64,000 bases of DNA. Origin: Acidiferrum sp963764675 (lineage in GTDB: Bacteria > Acidobacteriota > Terriglobia > Acidiferrales > UBA7541). Numbering within the stretch: position 1 is the stretch's first letter; each line of letters begins with the position of its first letter. This document shows, one piece after another, positions 51,319 to 59,174 of this stretch. The stretch covers positions 434,001 through 498,000 of the forward strand of contig CAVXTQ010000005.1 of the NCBI GenBank assembly GCA_963764675.1, given 5' to 3'. The notes under the pieces were generated by a model, which was not told where the DNA came from, did no database searches, and saw only the letters and a list, made by a program, of their open reading frames with translations. A program made the translations under genes and the position numbers.

Positions 51319-52134
51319 ATGTTGATCCGGCTGGGGTACGACATCCAGTTGGAAACCACAGCGGACGTGCCCATCGTGGCGCTCTTGAATGTTCATCCGT
51401 CGCGGGAAAAGGACTTGCGAGAGCCGGACGAGCTGCATACCGACCCGCCCGTGAATCTCGAATATTTCCTGGACCGCTTCGGCAACCGCGCCTGCCGCTT
51501 TGTGGCGAAAGCCGGGTTGTTGCGGCTTTACAACTCAACGTTGATCGGAGATTGTGGGCAACCAGATCCGCAGAACGCCCATGCGCGAGAAATCCCGGTG
51601 CAGGAGCTTCCGACCGATGTCTTGCCGTTTCTGATGAACAGCCGCTACTGCGAAGTCGATCTGCTATCCCACATCGCTCTGGAGTTGTTCGGAGATGCGC
51701 CGAAGGGTTGGGCGCGCGTGCAGACGATTTGCGATTGGGTGCACGGCAAAGTCACGTTCGGCTATGAGAAGGCGAGTGCCACGCGCACCGCGCTTGGCAT
51801 TTATACCGAACGCGCCGGAGTTTGCCGGGATTTTCAGCATCTGGCCATCACGTTTTGCCGCGCGCTGAATATTCCGGCGCGCTATGCAACCGGGTACCTT
51901 GGCGATATCGGAGTTCCTATCGTTCTCCCCATGGACTTCAGCGCTTGGTTCGAAGTTTATTTGGAGGACCGGTGGTGGGCGTTTGATGCGCGGAACAATG
52001 TACCACGGATCGGAAGGGTGCTGATGGCGACGGGGCGCGACGCGACGGATTGCGCCATGACCACGAGCTTCGGCGCCGCTACGCTCAGAAGTTTCCACGT
52101 CGTCAGTGATGAAGTGAAAGGGAGCAGCGTGTAG
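51319..52134 (+). CDS. Transglutaminase-like protein of the Anbu neighbourhood
   Basis: The 271-residue protein has an N-terminal beta domain (IRLGYDIQLETTADVPIVAL) and a transglutaminase core (about 150-255). The catalytic Cys is in TERAGVCRDFQHLAITFCRA and the Asp in WWAFDARNNVPRIG. The position that holds the catalytic His in classical enzymes (HxW) is Ser (MDFSAWFEVYLED). I believe relatives in this subfamily also often have Ala or Ser here, but cannot verify it. I chose the ATG at 51319 with AGGGGA upstream; the frame opens at 51217. It is divergent from the Anbu gene, its usual partner. Confidence 0.88.
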   Translation: MLIRLGYDIQLETTADVPIVALLNVHPSREKDLREPDELHTDPPVNLEYFLDRFGNRACRFVAKAGLLRLYNSTLIGDCGQPDPQNAHAREIPVQELPTDVLPFLMNSRYCEVDLLSHIALELFGDAPKGWARVQTICDWVHGKVTFGYEKASATRTALGIYTERAGVCRDFQHLAITFCRALNIPARYATGYLGDIGVPIVLPMDFSAWFEVYLEDRWWAFDARNNVPRIGRVLMATGRDATDCAMTTSFGAATLRSFHVVSDEVKGSSV

Positions 52135-52222
52135 TGAGCAGTTGGCGGGTTGAGCGGACCAGGTTGGACGTAACCCGCCTGAATGTTGGGGCTCACTTCG
52201 TCCGCCGCCTGCCTAACGCAGC

Positions 52223-52378
52223 TCAAACCGCCAGTTGGACAAGCTGCCCCGCAAACTTTTTCCCACATTCCTGGCAGATCATTTCGTAGGAGGTTTCCTC
52301 TTCGTTCCAGCGTGCCGACTCGGAAGGCTGTTCAAATCCGCAGAATGGGCACTCCAACAACTGTTCCTGAGTTTCCAT
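52223..52378 (-). CDS. Small zinc-ribbon protein, 51 residues
   Basis: A short frame starting METQEQLLECPFCGFEQPSE and ending AGQLVQLAV encodes 51 residues. Two knuckles, CPFC (residues 10-13) and CQEC (about 35-38), form a four-Cys zinc ribbon, with Glu-rich sequence between. The ATG at 52378 has GAGG with a six-base gap (in GAGGTGG), a good ribosome site. It lies in the gap between the transglutaminase and the STAS/ATPase pair. It is too short for many gene finders. A nucleic-acid or protein-binding adaptor role is inferred. Confidence 0.75.
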   Translation of the reverse strand: METQEQLLECPFCGFEQPSESARWNEEETSYEMICQECGKKFAGQLVQLAV

Positions 52379-52484
52379 CGGCCACCTCGATCATTGGATG
52401 ATTGCTCCGATCAAAATGGCTGCAGCGCCGCTACGTCCTGGTTGATGTTCTCTGGTTCGGGGGGGCCGCCGCTGGTCCAGAACG

Positions 52485-53378
52485 CTAGGCGACCGCCGAA
52501 TTGGGCTGATCCAGATACTTAATGAGCAACACCTCGTTGCCCTTTTCGTTGTAGATCAGTTCATCGACGAGCTTTTTGGCCAGCAGCAGTCCGAAGCCGC
52601 CTGGGCGAAGACCCTGCTCTTCGCGCACGGCAATATGGCTAAAGGGATCGTCGGGCGCGCTGTTGAGGGCGGCATGGCGAAGCTCTTCGGGCGAGAAACC
52701 CTGGCCGGGATCCTTGACGCGGCAGGCGATCGCGCGGCGACCGCGGAGAAAAGAAATCTCCACGTAGTGGCTGGGATCGAAATGCGCGCCGTGCTCCATG
52801 GCGTTCAGAAGGATCTCCCTAAAGGCAGCAATGACGGCGTCCCTATCCTCTTCGGGTATGCCCGGGTCTCTGACTCCGCGAAGGAACTGAACCAGGCGAT
52901 TTGCCGTAGCAATATCACATCGGGCCATTAAGCGAACCCACTCGGGCGTCGCGGAGAGGACTTCTATGCCATCGTCCCAGCAGGGCGCAGCCATAGCCGC
53001 ACGGACCATCTCGGTGAGCTCTAACGCCTCGAAGGGAGCCGAGAAATAACTGAAGGCTCCTTCGCGCATGGCGGTTATGACGTCGCCCGGGGTAAATTCG
53101 TCGGCGAGGACGATCAGGCGAACATGAGGGCGAGCATTCCTGATTTTACGGAAGAGTTCCACATCCTGTGGGCGGCGGGTTTTTCGCTCGATGATGATCA
53201 AGTCGAACGGCGTAGTGGTAGCGACATCGAGAACATCTTGAAAGTCAGCGACGTGCTGAATGATCCAGCCTTCGCTGGTCAGCACGTCCGTAAGCATTTG
53301 GTTGACTTCACCACCGGATGCCGCCAGAAGCGCGGTCTGGGTACTGGGAGCAACGGCATTGCTGCAGGGAGTTGTCAT
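52485..53378 (-). CDS. Fusion of degenerate receiver domain and anti-sigma-factor-type ATPase
   Basis: The 297-residue protein has a receiver-like domain (residues 15-130: FDLIIIERKTRRPQDVELFR, GAFSYFSAPFEALELTEMVR). A GHKL ATPase of the RsbW type follows (165-290: REILLNAMEHGAHFDPSHYV, CRVKDPGQGFSPEELRHA, GGFGLLLAKKLVDELIY). In the receiver the phosphoacceptor Asp is Glu (IIIERK), the N-terminal acidic pair is lost (AASGGE), and the beta5 Lys is Ala (FSAPFE), so it cannot be phosphorylated normally. The ATPase keeps its N-box Asn. It follows the STAS gene by 34 bases, forming a partner-switch pair. Confidence 0.88.
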   Translation of the reverse strand: MTTPCSNAVAPSTQTALLAASGGEVNQMLTDVLTSEGWIIQHVADFQDVLDVATTTPFDLIIIERKTRRPQDVELFRKIRNARPHVRLIVLADEFTPGDVITAMREGAFSYFSAPFEALELTEMVRAAMAAPCWDDGIEVLSATPEWVRLMARCDIATANRLVQFLRGVRDPGIPEEDRDAVIAAFREILLNAMEHGAHFDPSHYVEISFLRGRRAIACRVKDPGQGFSPEELRHAALNSAPDDPFSHIAVREEQGLRPGGFGLLLAKKLVDELIYNEKGNEVLLIKYLDQPNSAVA

Positions 53379-53412
53379 GGTCGCCTACCTACAAACCGCG
53401 AAATTCGGGCCC

Positions 53413-53784
53413 TTAAGGCGTTGCGGAATGACCGCGCGGCCGGAAGCTGGCCAGAGCTTGGGCCTCGTCTTCAAAGCTGGGGATCGTGCTTAGCAGGTGG
53501 AACACGGTCAGCACCTCCAGCACGCGGCCGCGTGGACGGAGCAATTTCAGCTCGCCACCCTGCCGTATTAGGGAAACGTGCGTTTCTACCATGACGCCGA
53601 TCCCGGAACTGTCCACTTGTATCAGTTTTGCCAGGTTCAGCAGTATCTTGCGCACACCATTGGCGACCAACTTCTGTAGATGCTTGCTCAGCAGCTCGCT
53701 CTCGCCGCCATCAATGGTCGATCTGCCGCGAAGGTCGACGATGGTGACGTCGCCGGAAGTCCGAGTTGAGATTTCAAGCGCCAC
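53413..53784 (-). CDS. STAS-domain anti-sigma factor antagonist
   Basis: The 123-residue protein is a STAS domain of the SpoIIAA/RsbV type. It shows VTIVDLRGRSTIDGGESELL and KLIQVDSSGIGVMVETHVSL, where the Ser pair in DSSG is the phosphorylation site. It should be phosphorylated by the RsbW-like ATPase encoded next and, when unphosphorylated, release a sigma factor or other target. No sigma factor or PP2C phosphatase gene lies in the window, so those partners are elsewhere. The first 15 residues contain no signal, so it is cytoplasmic. Confidence 0.92.
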   Translation of the reverse strand: MALEISTRTSGDVTIVDLRGRSTIDGGESELLSKHLQKLVANGVRKILLNLAKLIQVDSSGIGVMVETHVSLIRQGGELKLLRPRGRVLEVLTVFHLLSTIPSFEDEAQALASFRPRGHSATP

Positions 53785-54271
53785 AACATCACCTTCTAGA
53801 AGTCCCTTAAATGGTGGAGGCGGGGGGAGTCGGAATATTCAGACTCGTTGAAAATACGTAACTTATTGATTTTTCGACCCGCCAAAAACGCAGTATACGA
53901 CAAAATTGCGCCCAACTGGAACGTATCTGGAACGCGGACTTTTCAGCCCGTTGGCCAATGTCGTGAGGAAATCTCCCTTCTCGGGCAATTGCGTCATCCT
54001 TCCACACGTATGCAACCACCATGACAATCACTTTCTTTTTTGTCGACCTTGAGTGCCGTTCTTTTCGGACCATTCGAACAGCCCATTGCTATGGGCAACA
54101 AATACTCAGCGTAAATGCAATGGAACCGAGCCTAGCCAGTAGCTTTCATTTGACTCATGAAAATGTAAGTCTGGATGATTGTGGCAACATGTCGCAGGAA
54201 ACGGAATCTTGCCGAGGGCAGATGCGTACCGAACGCTATCGAATAGACCGCGAAATTGCTGGGGCCCACTG
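53785..54271. other. Intergenic region, 487 bases
   Basis: This stretch lies between the start of the STAS gene and the LacI remnant. It contains a purine-rich patch (near 53807-53830) and is less GC-rich than its neighbours. A right-going frame of 177 codons (54021-54554) has no recognisable domain and overlaps the LacI remnant antisense. I find no convincing gene here. It probably holds the promoter of the STAS operon, but I cannot fix its position. Confidence 0.4.
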
Positions 54272-54520
54272 CTACGTTTTCCAGGATTTCAACGCGAAGC
54301 TGTTTGACGGCGCGAGCGCTGTGGATCTCCGCAACACGAGGCTCGTGAGTAGCTCATATTCATCTACCTCAGGGCAGTTCAATTCTTTGTCGACCTCACT
54401 TAGTAGTGCCCCAAAAGCATACCGTGCGAGCAGCGTTTGCGACATCTGTACTGTCGTGAGAGGGGGAGTCAAAAACTGCGCAAGCCGAATATCGTCGAAG
54501 CCCACGTCCCAGAGGCGAGA
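54272..54520 (-). pseudogene. LacI family regulator, C-terminal remnant
   Basis: The frame contains VGFDDIRLAQFLTPPLTTVQ and ends TSLVLRRSTALAPSNS, the characteristic C-terminus of a LacI/GalR sensor domain. The N-terminal HTH and most of the sensor domain are missing. Just upstream the matching sequence (EAELEFQISPLGRG) continues in another frame, so a frameshift also occurred. The open frame extends to 54655, but that part is not LacI-like. It lies directly behind the large TonB-dependent receptor gene and may be the decayed regulator of that locus. Confidence 0.75.
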
Positions 54521-54659
54521 TTTGGAACTCCAATTCCGCCTCATCTGCGCCTGAGGAAGTCGCCGACTGGCCCAAAGTAGCTCTGGATCGTTGCCAACTT
54601 CAGATGCGACTGCTGGGTCAAGGGTGCTCTGTCCACCCAACCATTCGGCGATCACAATT

Positions 54660-57600
54660 TCAGAACTCCAGGCGCAACTGAAACGCGATCATGCGGGGTG
54701 TGCTATCACCGCCCAAACCAACGCCGAGTAAGCCAGTCGGCGGAGAAGTCGTGTAAGTAAGAGCACCAAACCCGGTCTGCGTAGTAGGCTTCCCCGGAAT
54801 GCCAGCCAGTACCATGCTCGGAAGGCCAAAATTCGGATGGTTGAATATGTTGAAGAACTGGACGTCAAACCTGAGTTTTAACTGCTCAGTTAATGGAAAG
54901 AGTTTGGACAGGTAGAAGTCACTCCATGTGAAATTGGGGCCGCGCAGCGCGTTGCGACCGAGGTTCCCGAATTGACAGTTCTTGGGGCTGTTGCCAGCAA
55001 AGCACGCCCCGGTACTCGGGTCCACAGTAGAGACGAAAGCATCGGGATTGAGCCACTGAACCGTGCCTGGTTGTGTGACACCTGGAATGGGATTGTGTTC
55101 ATAGAGCGGTGCGCCCGGAACAACGCCCGCGAATTGCGGCCCATTACCGTTCACGATCCCATTTCCATTTGCTGAATAGGGCGTGCTCAGGACGGAGAAC
55201 GGAATCCCACTATGCCAAAACACGGTTCCCGACACCTGCCAGCCGTTCAGCGCGTAGCCAAGAAGACGATTTTGGACCTTTACCGGCAATTGATAGACAT
55301 ATTGAGCATTGAGATTGTGCCGGATGTCGTAGTCGCAGGGACCGTAGTCGCGAGCTAAGTCTCCGGGGAGGGGGGACAGGATTCCTCCTGCCGAGAACTG
55401 TAGGAATCCGCCGTTAGAGACGGTGTCCATACAACGGCTCCAGGTGTAGTTGATTTGTCCCATTAGGCCGCGACCAACACGCTTCATGGCGGACAATTGT
55501 AGGCCATTGTAGTGACTGTTCGCACCGGTGGAAAACTGCGTCACGGCTCCGAATCGAGGGTCCGTGGACTGCGCATAGGGAAACGGCGCGAAGCACCCCT
55601 CACAGACCGTTTGATAGCCGTTCACTTGTGTAAGATACGGTTGGTTCACGGCGCGGGTGCCGACGTATTGCGCGTGAATGCTTGCTGTCGATCCAAACTG
55701 ATGTTCCAGGCCAAGACTCCACTCCATGAAGTAGGGTGCGTGAAGTTTTCCATCGGGCACTGCCGTGATAGTGACTGGGGGAAGACAGGTTGCAGGGTTC
55801 GACTGAGCAGACGCGCAGGAAAGCTGCCCCTGCGCAAATCCGGAACTGAACGTTTGGTTCGCGGTCACGGTTGCGTCAACCGCACTGTCAGGAACTCCCG
55901 GCGCAATCGCTGTACCGCCGACAGTGCCAAGAAGGCCACCCTGGAAAGTTTTGACGTAGGGCGGATTGACGCCAACCACATCCGCGATGGCGCCGGGCAA
56001 TATGTCGCTGAAAATCCCGAAGCCGGCACGCAGCACGGACTTCGGTTCAAACTGCCAGGCAATGGCTGTTCTGGGTTGCAGTATCGCGAGGGGCGTCGAG
56101 GAAAACACGTTGCCGAGACCGGTTTGAATGGCGGCGTTCAAAGGCTGATTCATATCATGCGAGATGGAATCGAAAGAGCCACTCAGACGGGCGATATTCT
56201 GATGTGGATTTAATGGATTGGAATTCAACGTATCTCGTATCCCGAACGTCCACGTCAGCTTCTTCGTCACCTTCCAAGTGTCCTGTGCGTAGAGATCGAG
56301 GTTGAGGAAGTTGAACGGCTCGTTGGCTGACGTGGGGAAAGTCTTTGCCGCGGTAGAGGCGACTCCATAGATGTATTGCGGCAGGGTGGTGTAGGTCACC
56401 GTCGGGACCGAACCCTCGCCGAAGTCATAGTCGTTCAGGCGAAAAATCCGCGTATTGGTTCCAAAGCGGAGTTCGTGCGCGCCATGGCTCCAGGCGAGGT
56501 TGTCGTTGATGAAAAACCGGGTGGCGCGTCTCCCCTGGACCCATGTGTTGTCCAGTCCCCCGACCTTCGTGAAAGGGGCATTCGCGCCGCTGCCTTGCAA
56601 CACGATGGGGAGTGCGGCGAGTGTCTTCTGAAAATCACTGGGGCCAAACAGGCTTCCATACCAGGAAAACGCGGGGTTGAAATAGTTCACAAGATTTTGC
56701 GAAAAAACGTGGGTATATCCCGCTGCAAATGAGTAGAGCGGTTGAGGGGACAAAGCGTTGAACAAAGGGCTTATGGGATCGGTATAGGCGGCCTGGAGTC
56801 CGTTGTCCGTCTGAAAGCGGGACCAGGTCGTGTTTTTCTCATCGATGTTGTAATCGACTCGAACCGTCTGAACTTGTTCATGATCGGTGCTCGAATGCGA
56901 GATGCTCTGCCGATTGGCACACCCGTTTCCATCATTCGCTATCGCGGGCGCAATTCCACCGACATCGAACGGGCAGCCAAGTACCGTCAGAGGCGTTCCG
57001 TTGGTATTTCCGTAGAGCGAGAACATTTTCTGATAGAACGGCACCGACTGGGGAGACGGCTGATAGACGGAGCCTGTGACCGAATCGGTTCCACCCAAAG
57101 GGAGCTGTTGCAAAACGTAATTCTCGAATTCGGGAGTTGGAACGGTTGTGGCCGTAACGATCGGCAGAGCAATGCGCACCCATTCGCTATCGAAGAAGAA
57201 GAACAGCTTGTCGTGGACAATCGGGCCGCCCACACTGCCTCCAAAGTGATTCACCGTGGAGCGCGGTTTGTGATTTCCTGGAGTGGCATTCGTGAAATAG
57301 TTGGCTGCGTTGAACTTCGATCCATTCCACAACTCATACAGATTCCCATGAATCTGATTTGAACCGGACTTTGTAACATAGTTGACCTGCGACGCGCCGT
57401 ACCGCCCTTGGTCCACAGCATAGGAAAGCGTATTGACCGTCACTTCCGCTATCGAGTTCAATCCGAGAACCAGGTTCGTCGAGAGTCCACTGTTTAAATT
57501 CGTGAGAGGATCATTCGTTTCCAGGCCGTCGACGATATAGCCGTTCGAAAGAGCCGGAAGTCCATTGAACTCAACGTTGCCATACCCGTTCGTGCCGCCG

Positions 57601-58130
57601 ACGAAATCATTCCCGCTTCCTGCCGTGTTGACAAGCGCACCGGCGGCAAACTGCAGGGGGTAAGTCAAATCACCGCCAGGGTTGGGTAGATCCTCCAGGG
57701 CTGGTGCGCTCAAGTTTGTCGAGGTGTTTGCGTTCCCCGGATTGATGAGCGGGGCCTCACTGCTCACTTCCACCATCTGCCTGGATTGCGCCACCCTCAG
57801 TGTGAATTGGACCGTCTGCTTCTGTCCTAAACCCGAAATCACATTGTCATTCTGTTGCGGATCGAAGCCCTCTGCCTCTACTTCGACCGAGTAGGCACCG
57901 GGTTTTAGCTGCGGAAAATTGAAGCGTCCCTGCTCGTCGGCTGTGGCTCGGCGCTGTAAACCCGTCTCGCGATTTGTGATGGTGATGAGAGCGCCGGGAA
58001 TGGCGGCACTGGTGGCATCGGTCACTTGGCCGGCGATGGCGCTGGTGGTCTCACCTTGTGGCAATGCTTTCGCCGCGCAGAAGAGCGCAACACTCACGAG
58101 AAGAAGGCTTCGAAGAGTAGCGCGCAGCAT
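54660..58130 (-). CDS. TonB-dependent receptor with N-terminal carboxypeptidase-regulatory-like domain
   Basis: The 1156-residue outer-membrane receptor is of the Oar-like acidobacterial type. It has a signal peptide (LRSLLLVSVALFCAAKALPQ), then a CarboxypepD_reg domain (residues 28-115: IAGQVTDATSAAIPGALITI). The plug domain (about 120-260) carries FNGLPALSNGYIVDGLETND and NSIAEVTVNTLSYAVDQGRY, and a long barrel ends in the terminal aromatic (FQLRLEF). Such receptors import large or complexed substrates using TonB energy. The nearest neighbours are a LacI remnant behind it and an mntR-like gene ahead, divergent, so a metal or sugar substrate is possible; this is inference. Confidence 0.93.
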   Translation of the reverse strand: MLRATLRSLLLVSVALFCAAKALPQGETTSAIAGQVTDATSAAIPGALITITNRETGLQRRATADEQGRFNFPQLKPGAYSVEVEAEGFDPQQNDNVISGLGQKQTVQFTLRVAQSRQMVEVSSEAPLINPGNANTSTNLSAPALEDLPNPGGDLTYPLQFAAGALVNTAGSGNDFVGGTNGYGNVEFNGLPALSNGYIVDGLETNDPLTNLNSGLSTNLVLGLNSIAEVTVNTLSYAVDQGRYGASQVNYVTKSGSNQIHGNLYELWNGSKFNAANYFTNATPGNHKPRSTVNHFGGSVGGPIVHDKLFFFFDSEWVRIALPIVTATTVPTPEFENYVLQQLPLGGTDSVTGSVYQPSPQSVPFYQKMFSLYGNTNGTPLTVLGCPFDVGGIAPAIANDGNGCANRQSISHSSTDHEQVQTVRVDYNIDEKNTTWSRFQTDNGLQAAYTDPISPLFNALSPQPLYSFAAGYTHVFSQNLVNYFNPAFSWYGSLFGPSDFQKTLAALPIVLQGSGANAPFTKVGGLDNTWVQGRRATRFFINDNLAWSHGAHELRFGTNTRIFRLNDYDFGEGSVPTVTYTTLPQYIYGVASTAAKTFPTSANEPFNFLNLDLYAQDTWKVTKKLTWTFGIRDTLNSNPLNPHQNIARLSGSFDSISHDMNQPLNAAIQTGLGNVFSSTPLAILQPRTAIAWQFEPKSVLRAGFGIFSDILPGAIADVVGVNPPYVKTFQGGLLGTVGGTAIAPGVPDSAVDATVTANQTFSSGFAQGQLSCASAQSNPATCLPPVTITAVPDGKLHAPYFMEWSLGLEHQFGSTASIHAQYVGTRAVNQPYLTQVNGYQTVCEGCFAPFPYAQSTDPRFGAVTQFSTGANSHYNGLQLSAMKRVGRGLMGQINYTWSRCMDTVSNGGFLQFSAGGILSPLPGDLARDYGPCDYDIRHNLNAQYVYQLPVKVQNRLLGYALNGWQVSGTVFWHSGIPFSVLSTPYSANGNGIVNGNGPQFAGVVPGAPLYEHNPIPGVTQPGTVQWLNPDAFVSTVDPSTGACFAGNSPKNCQFGNLGRNALRGPNFTWSDFYLSKLFPLTEQLKLRFDVQFFNIFNHPNFGLPSMVLAGIPGKPTTQTGFGALTYTTSPPTGLLGVGLGGDSTPRMIAFQLRLEF

Positions 58131-58229
58131 GAGCGAAATGTCTACTTTCTCGACTTGCCTTGGTCTTAGAGCAATCGTTCGCGGATCCAGTGTCGCGGCT
58201 TTATGTAACAGCGGCGAGCGAAGCTATAT

Positions 58230-58245
58230 ATTAAGCACAGTTAAG
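58230..58245. promoter_or_regulatory. Candidate metal-regulator box ATTAA-N6-TTAAG
   Basis: ATTAA-GCACAG-TTAAG lies in the divergent region between the TonB-dependent receptor (100 bases from its start) and mntR (about 140 bases from its start). It resembles ATTAA-ACATAG-TTTAT at 41643 and ATTAA-TCTCGC-TTAAT at 59054. The surrounding sequence is otherwise GC-rich. Confidence 0.45.
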
Positions 58246-58370
58246 TATGAAAGTACAGCGTAGTTTAGTTCATCAGGGTAACCGTGGTTCCCCTAAGGTC
58301 AGCCAGCTATCTTGGGCCTGTTCCATTACAGACGCCCTGTGTGCCACAACGGGATCGAGTGGTGATAAAG

Positions 58371-58376
58371 TATAGT
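58371..58376 (+). promoter_or_regulatory. Candidate -10 of the mntR-like gene, leaderless start
   Basis: TATAGT lies seven bases before the ATG at 58384, so the transcript would begin at or beside the start codon. No ribosome binding site precedes the ATG. The -35 is weak, so the call is tentative. Confidence 0.4.
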
Positions 58377-58383
58377 CAGAATC

Positions 58384-59046
58384 ATGATGATCACCATTTC
58401 AAAGGAAAATTATCTGAAGGCCATTGCGGAGGCCGAGTCGGAAGGCAATACCGTGATTTCCGCACTTCTTGCTCATTGGCTTTCCGTGACGCCACCAGCA
58501 GTAACCGCCGCTCTCAAGCGGCTCCGAAGAGACGGTCTAGCCACCATTACTAAGGGCGGCCGGATTCAACTCACTTCCGAAGGACGGAAGGTCGCCGAAC
58601 GAACCATCCTCCGGCACCATTTGATCGAGCGGATGCTCTCCGAGATTTTCGGGATGGAATGGGTCGACGTGCACGATGAAGCGGAGCGTTTGGAGCATGC
58701 CGTTTCTTCGACATTTGAGGAGAGACTCGTCAAAGTGCTCGGGCACAAAGGCACCTGCCCTCACGGAAACGGTCTGGCCGTGATGAGTCCCGAGCAACGG
58801 CGCAAGAAAGGTCAGCGCTTGCTCAGTGAAGCGGAGGCGGGCTCCAGATACAGAGTCTGCAGCGTCTACGAAAGGGACCGTAAACTATTGGAATTTCTTC
58901 AAAAAAACAGAATCCGCCCGGGCACTCATGTGAAAGTCGAGTCTCGGAACTACGATGGGACCTCCATTTTAAAGGTTGAAACAAAGCGAATGGCGCTGGG
59001 TTCTCCGGTTGCAGAGAAGGTCTGGGTAGCACGAGAACACGAGTAG
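58384..59046 (+). CDS. MntR/DtxR family metal-dependent regulator
   Basis: The 220-residue protein has a DtxR-type HTH (residues 1-65: ISKENYLKAIAEAESEGNTV, TPPAVTAALKRLRRDGLATI), a metal-binding dimerisation domain (70-140) and a C-terminal FeoA/SH3-like domain (150-220). Metal-ligand positions: RHHLIERML gives the His and Glu of site 1, and VHDEAERLEHAVS gives His, Glu, Glu and His. The Cys of DtxR/IdeR is Glu here, as in Mn-sensing MntR. The N-terminal ligand (Met in IdeR, Asp in MntR) is Asn in ENYLKAI. The NRAMP gene follows by 128 bases. Manganese sensing is therefore likely, not proven. Confidence 0.9.
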   Translation: MMITISKENYLKAIAEAESEGNTVISALLAHWLSVTPPAVTAALKRLRRDGLATITKGGRIQLTSEGRKVAERTILRHHLIERMLSEIFGMEWVDVHDEAERLEHAVSSTFEERLVKVLGHKGTCPHGNGLAVMSPEQRRKKGQRLLSEAEAGSRYRVCSVYERDRKLLEFLQKNRIRPGTHVKVESRNYDGTSILKVETKRMALGSPVAEKVWVAREHE

Positions 59047-59052
59047 AATCTT

Positions 59053-59094
59053 CATTAATCTCGCTTAATACACCGTGATATACTGCGATTAATG
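59053..59094 (+). promoter_or_regulatory. Promoter and inverted repeats ahead of the NRAMP gene
   Basis: An 8-base inverted repeat, CATTAATC (59053-59060) and GATTAATG (59087-59094), brackets a -10 TATACT (59079-59084). Within it, ATTAA-TCTCGC-TTAAT (59054-59069) is a palindrome around the expected -35. The placement fits repression by the MntR-like protein encoded directly upstream. Transcription would start near 59091, leaving a leader of about 85 bases in which I recognise no known riboswitch. Confidence 0.5.
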
Positions 59095-59174
59095 TGCGGG
59101 AGCATGTCCGTACATCTCTACCCTAGCGACGAAAACCTGGCTGGGGGAACGAAGGGCACTACAAGGAATCGCCG

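Noticed and set aside
54021..54554. 177-codon plus-strand frame with several Cys
   Set aside because: It has no ribosome site or domain and overlaps antisense the LacI remnant, whose frame is clearly protein-like.
59095..59174. Possible manganese (yybP-ykoY) or guanidine riboswitch before the NRAMP gene
   Set aside because: I looked for the conserved cores of these classes in the leader and did not find them. A covariance-model search would be decisive.
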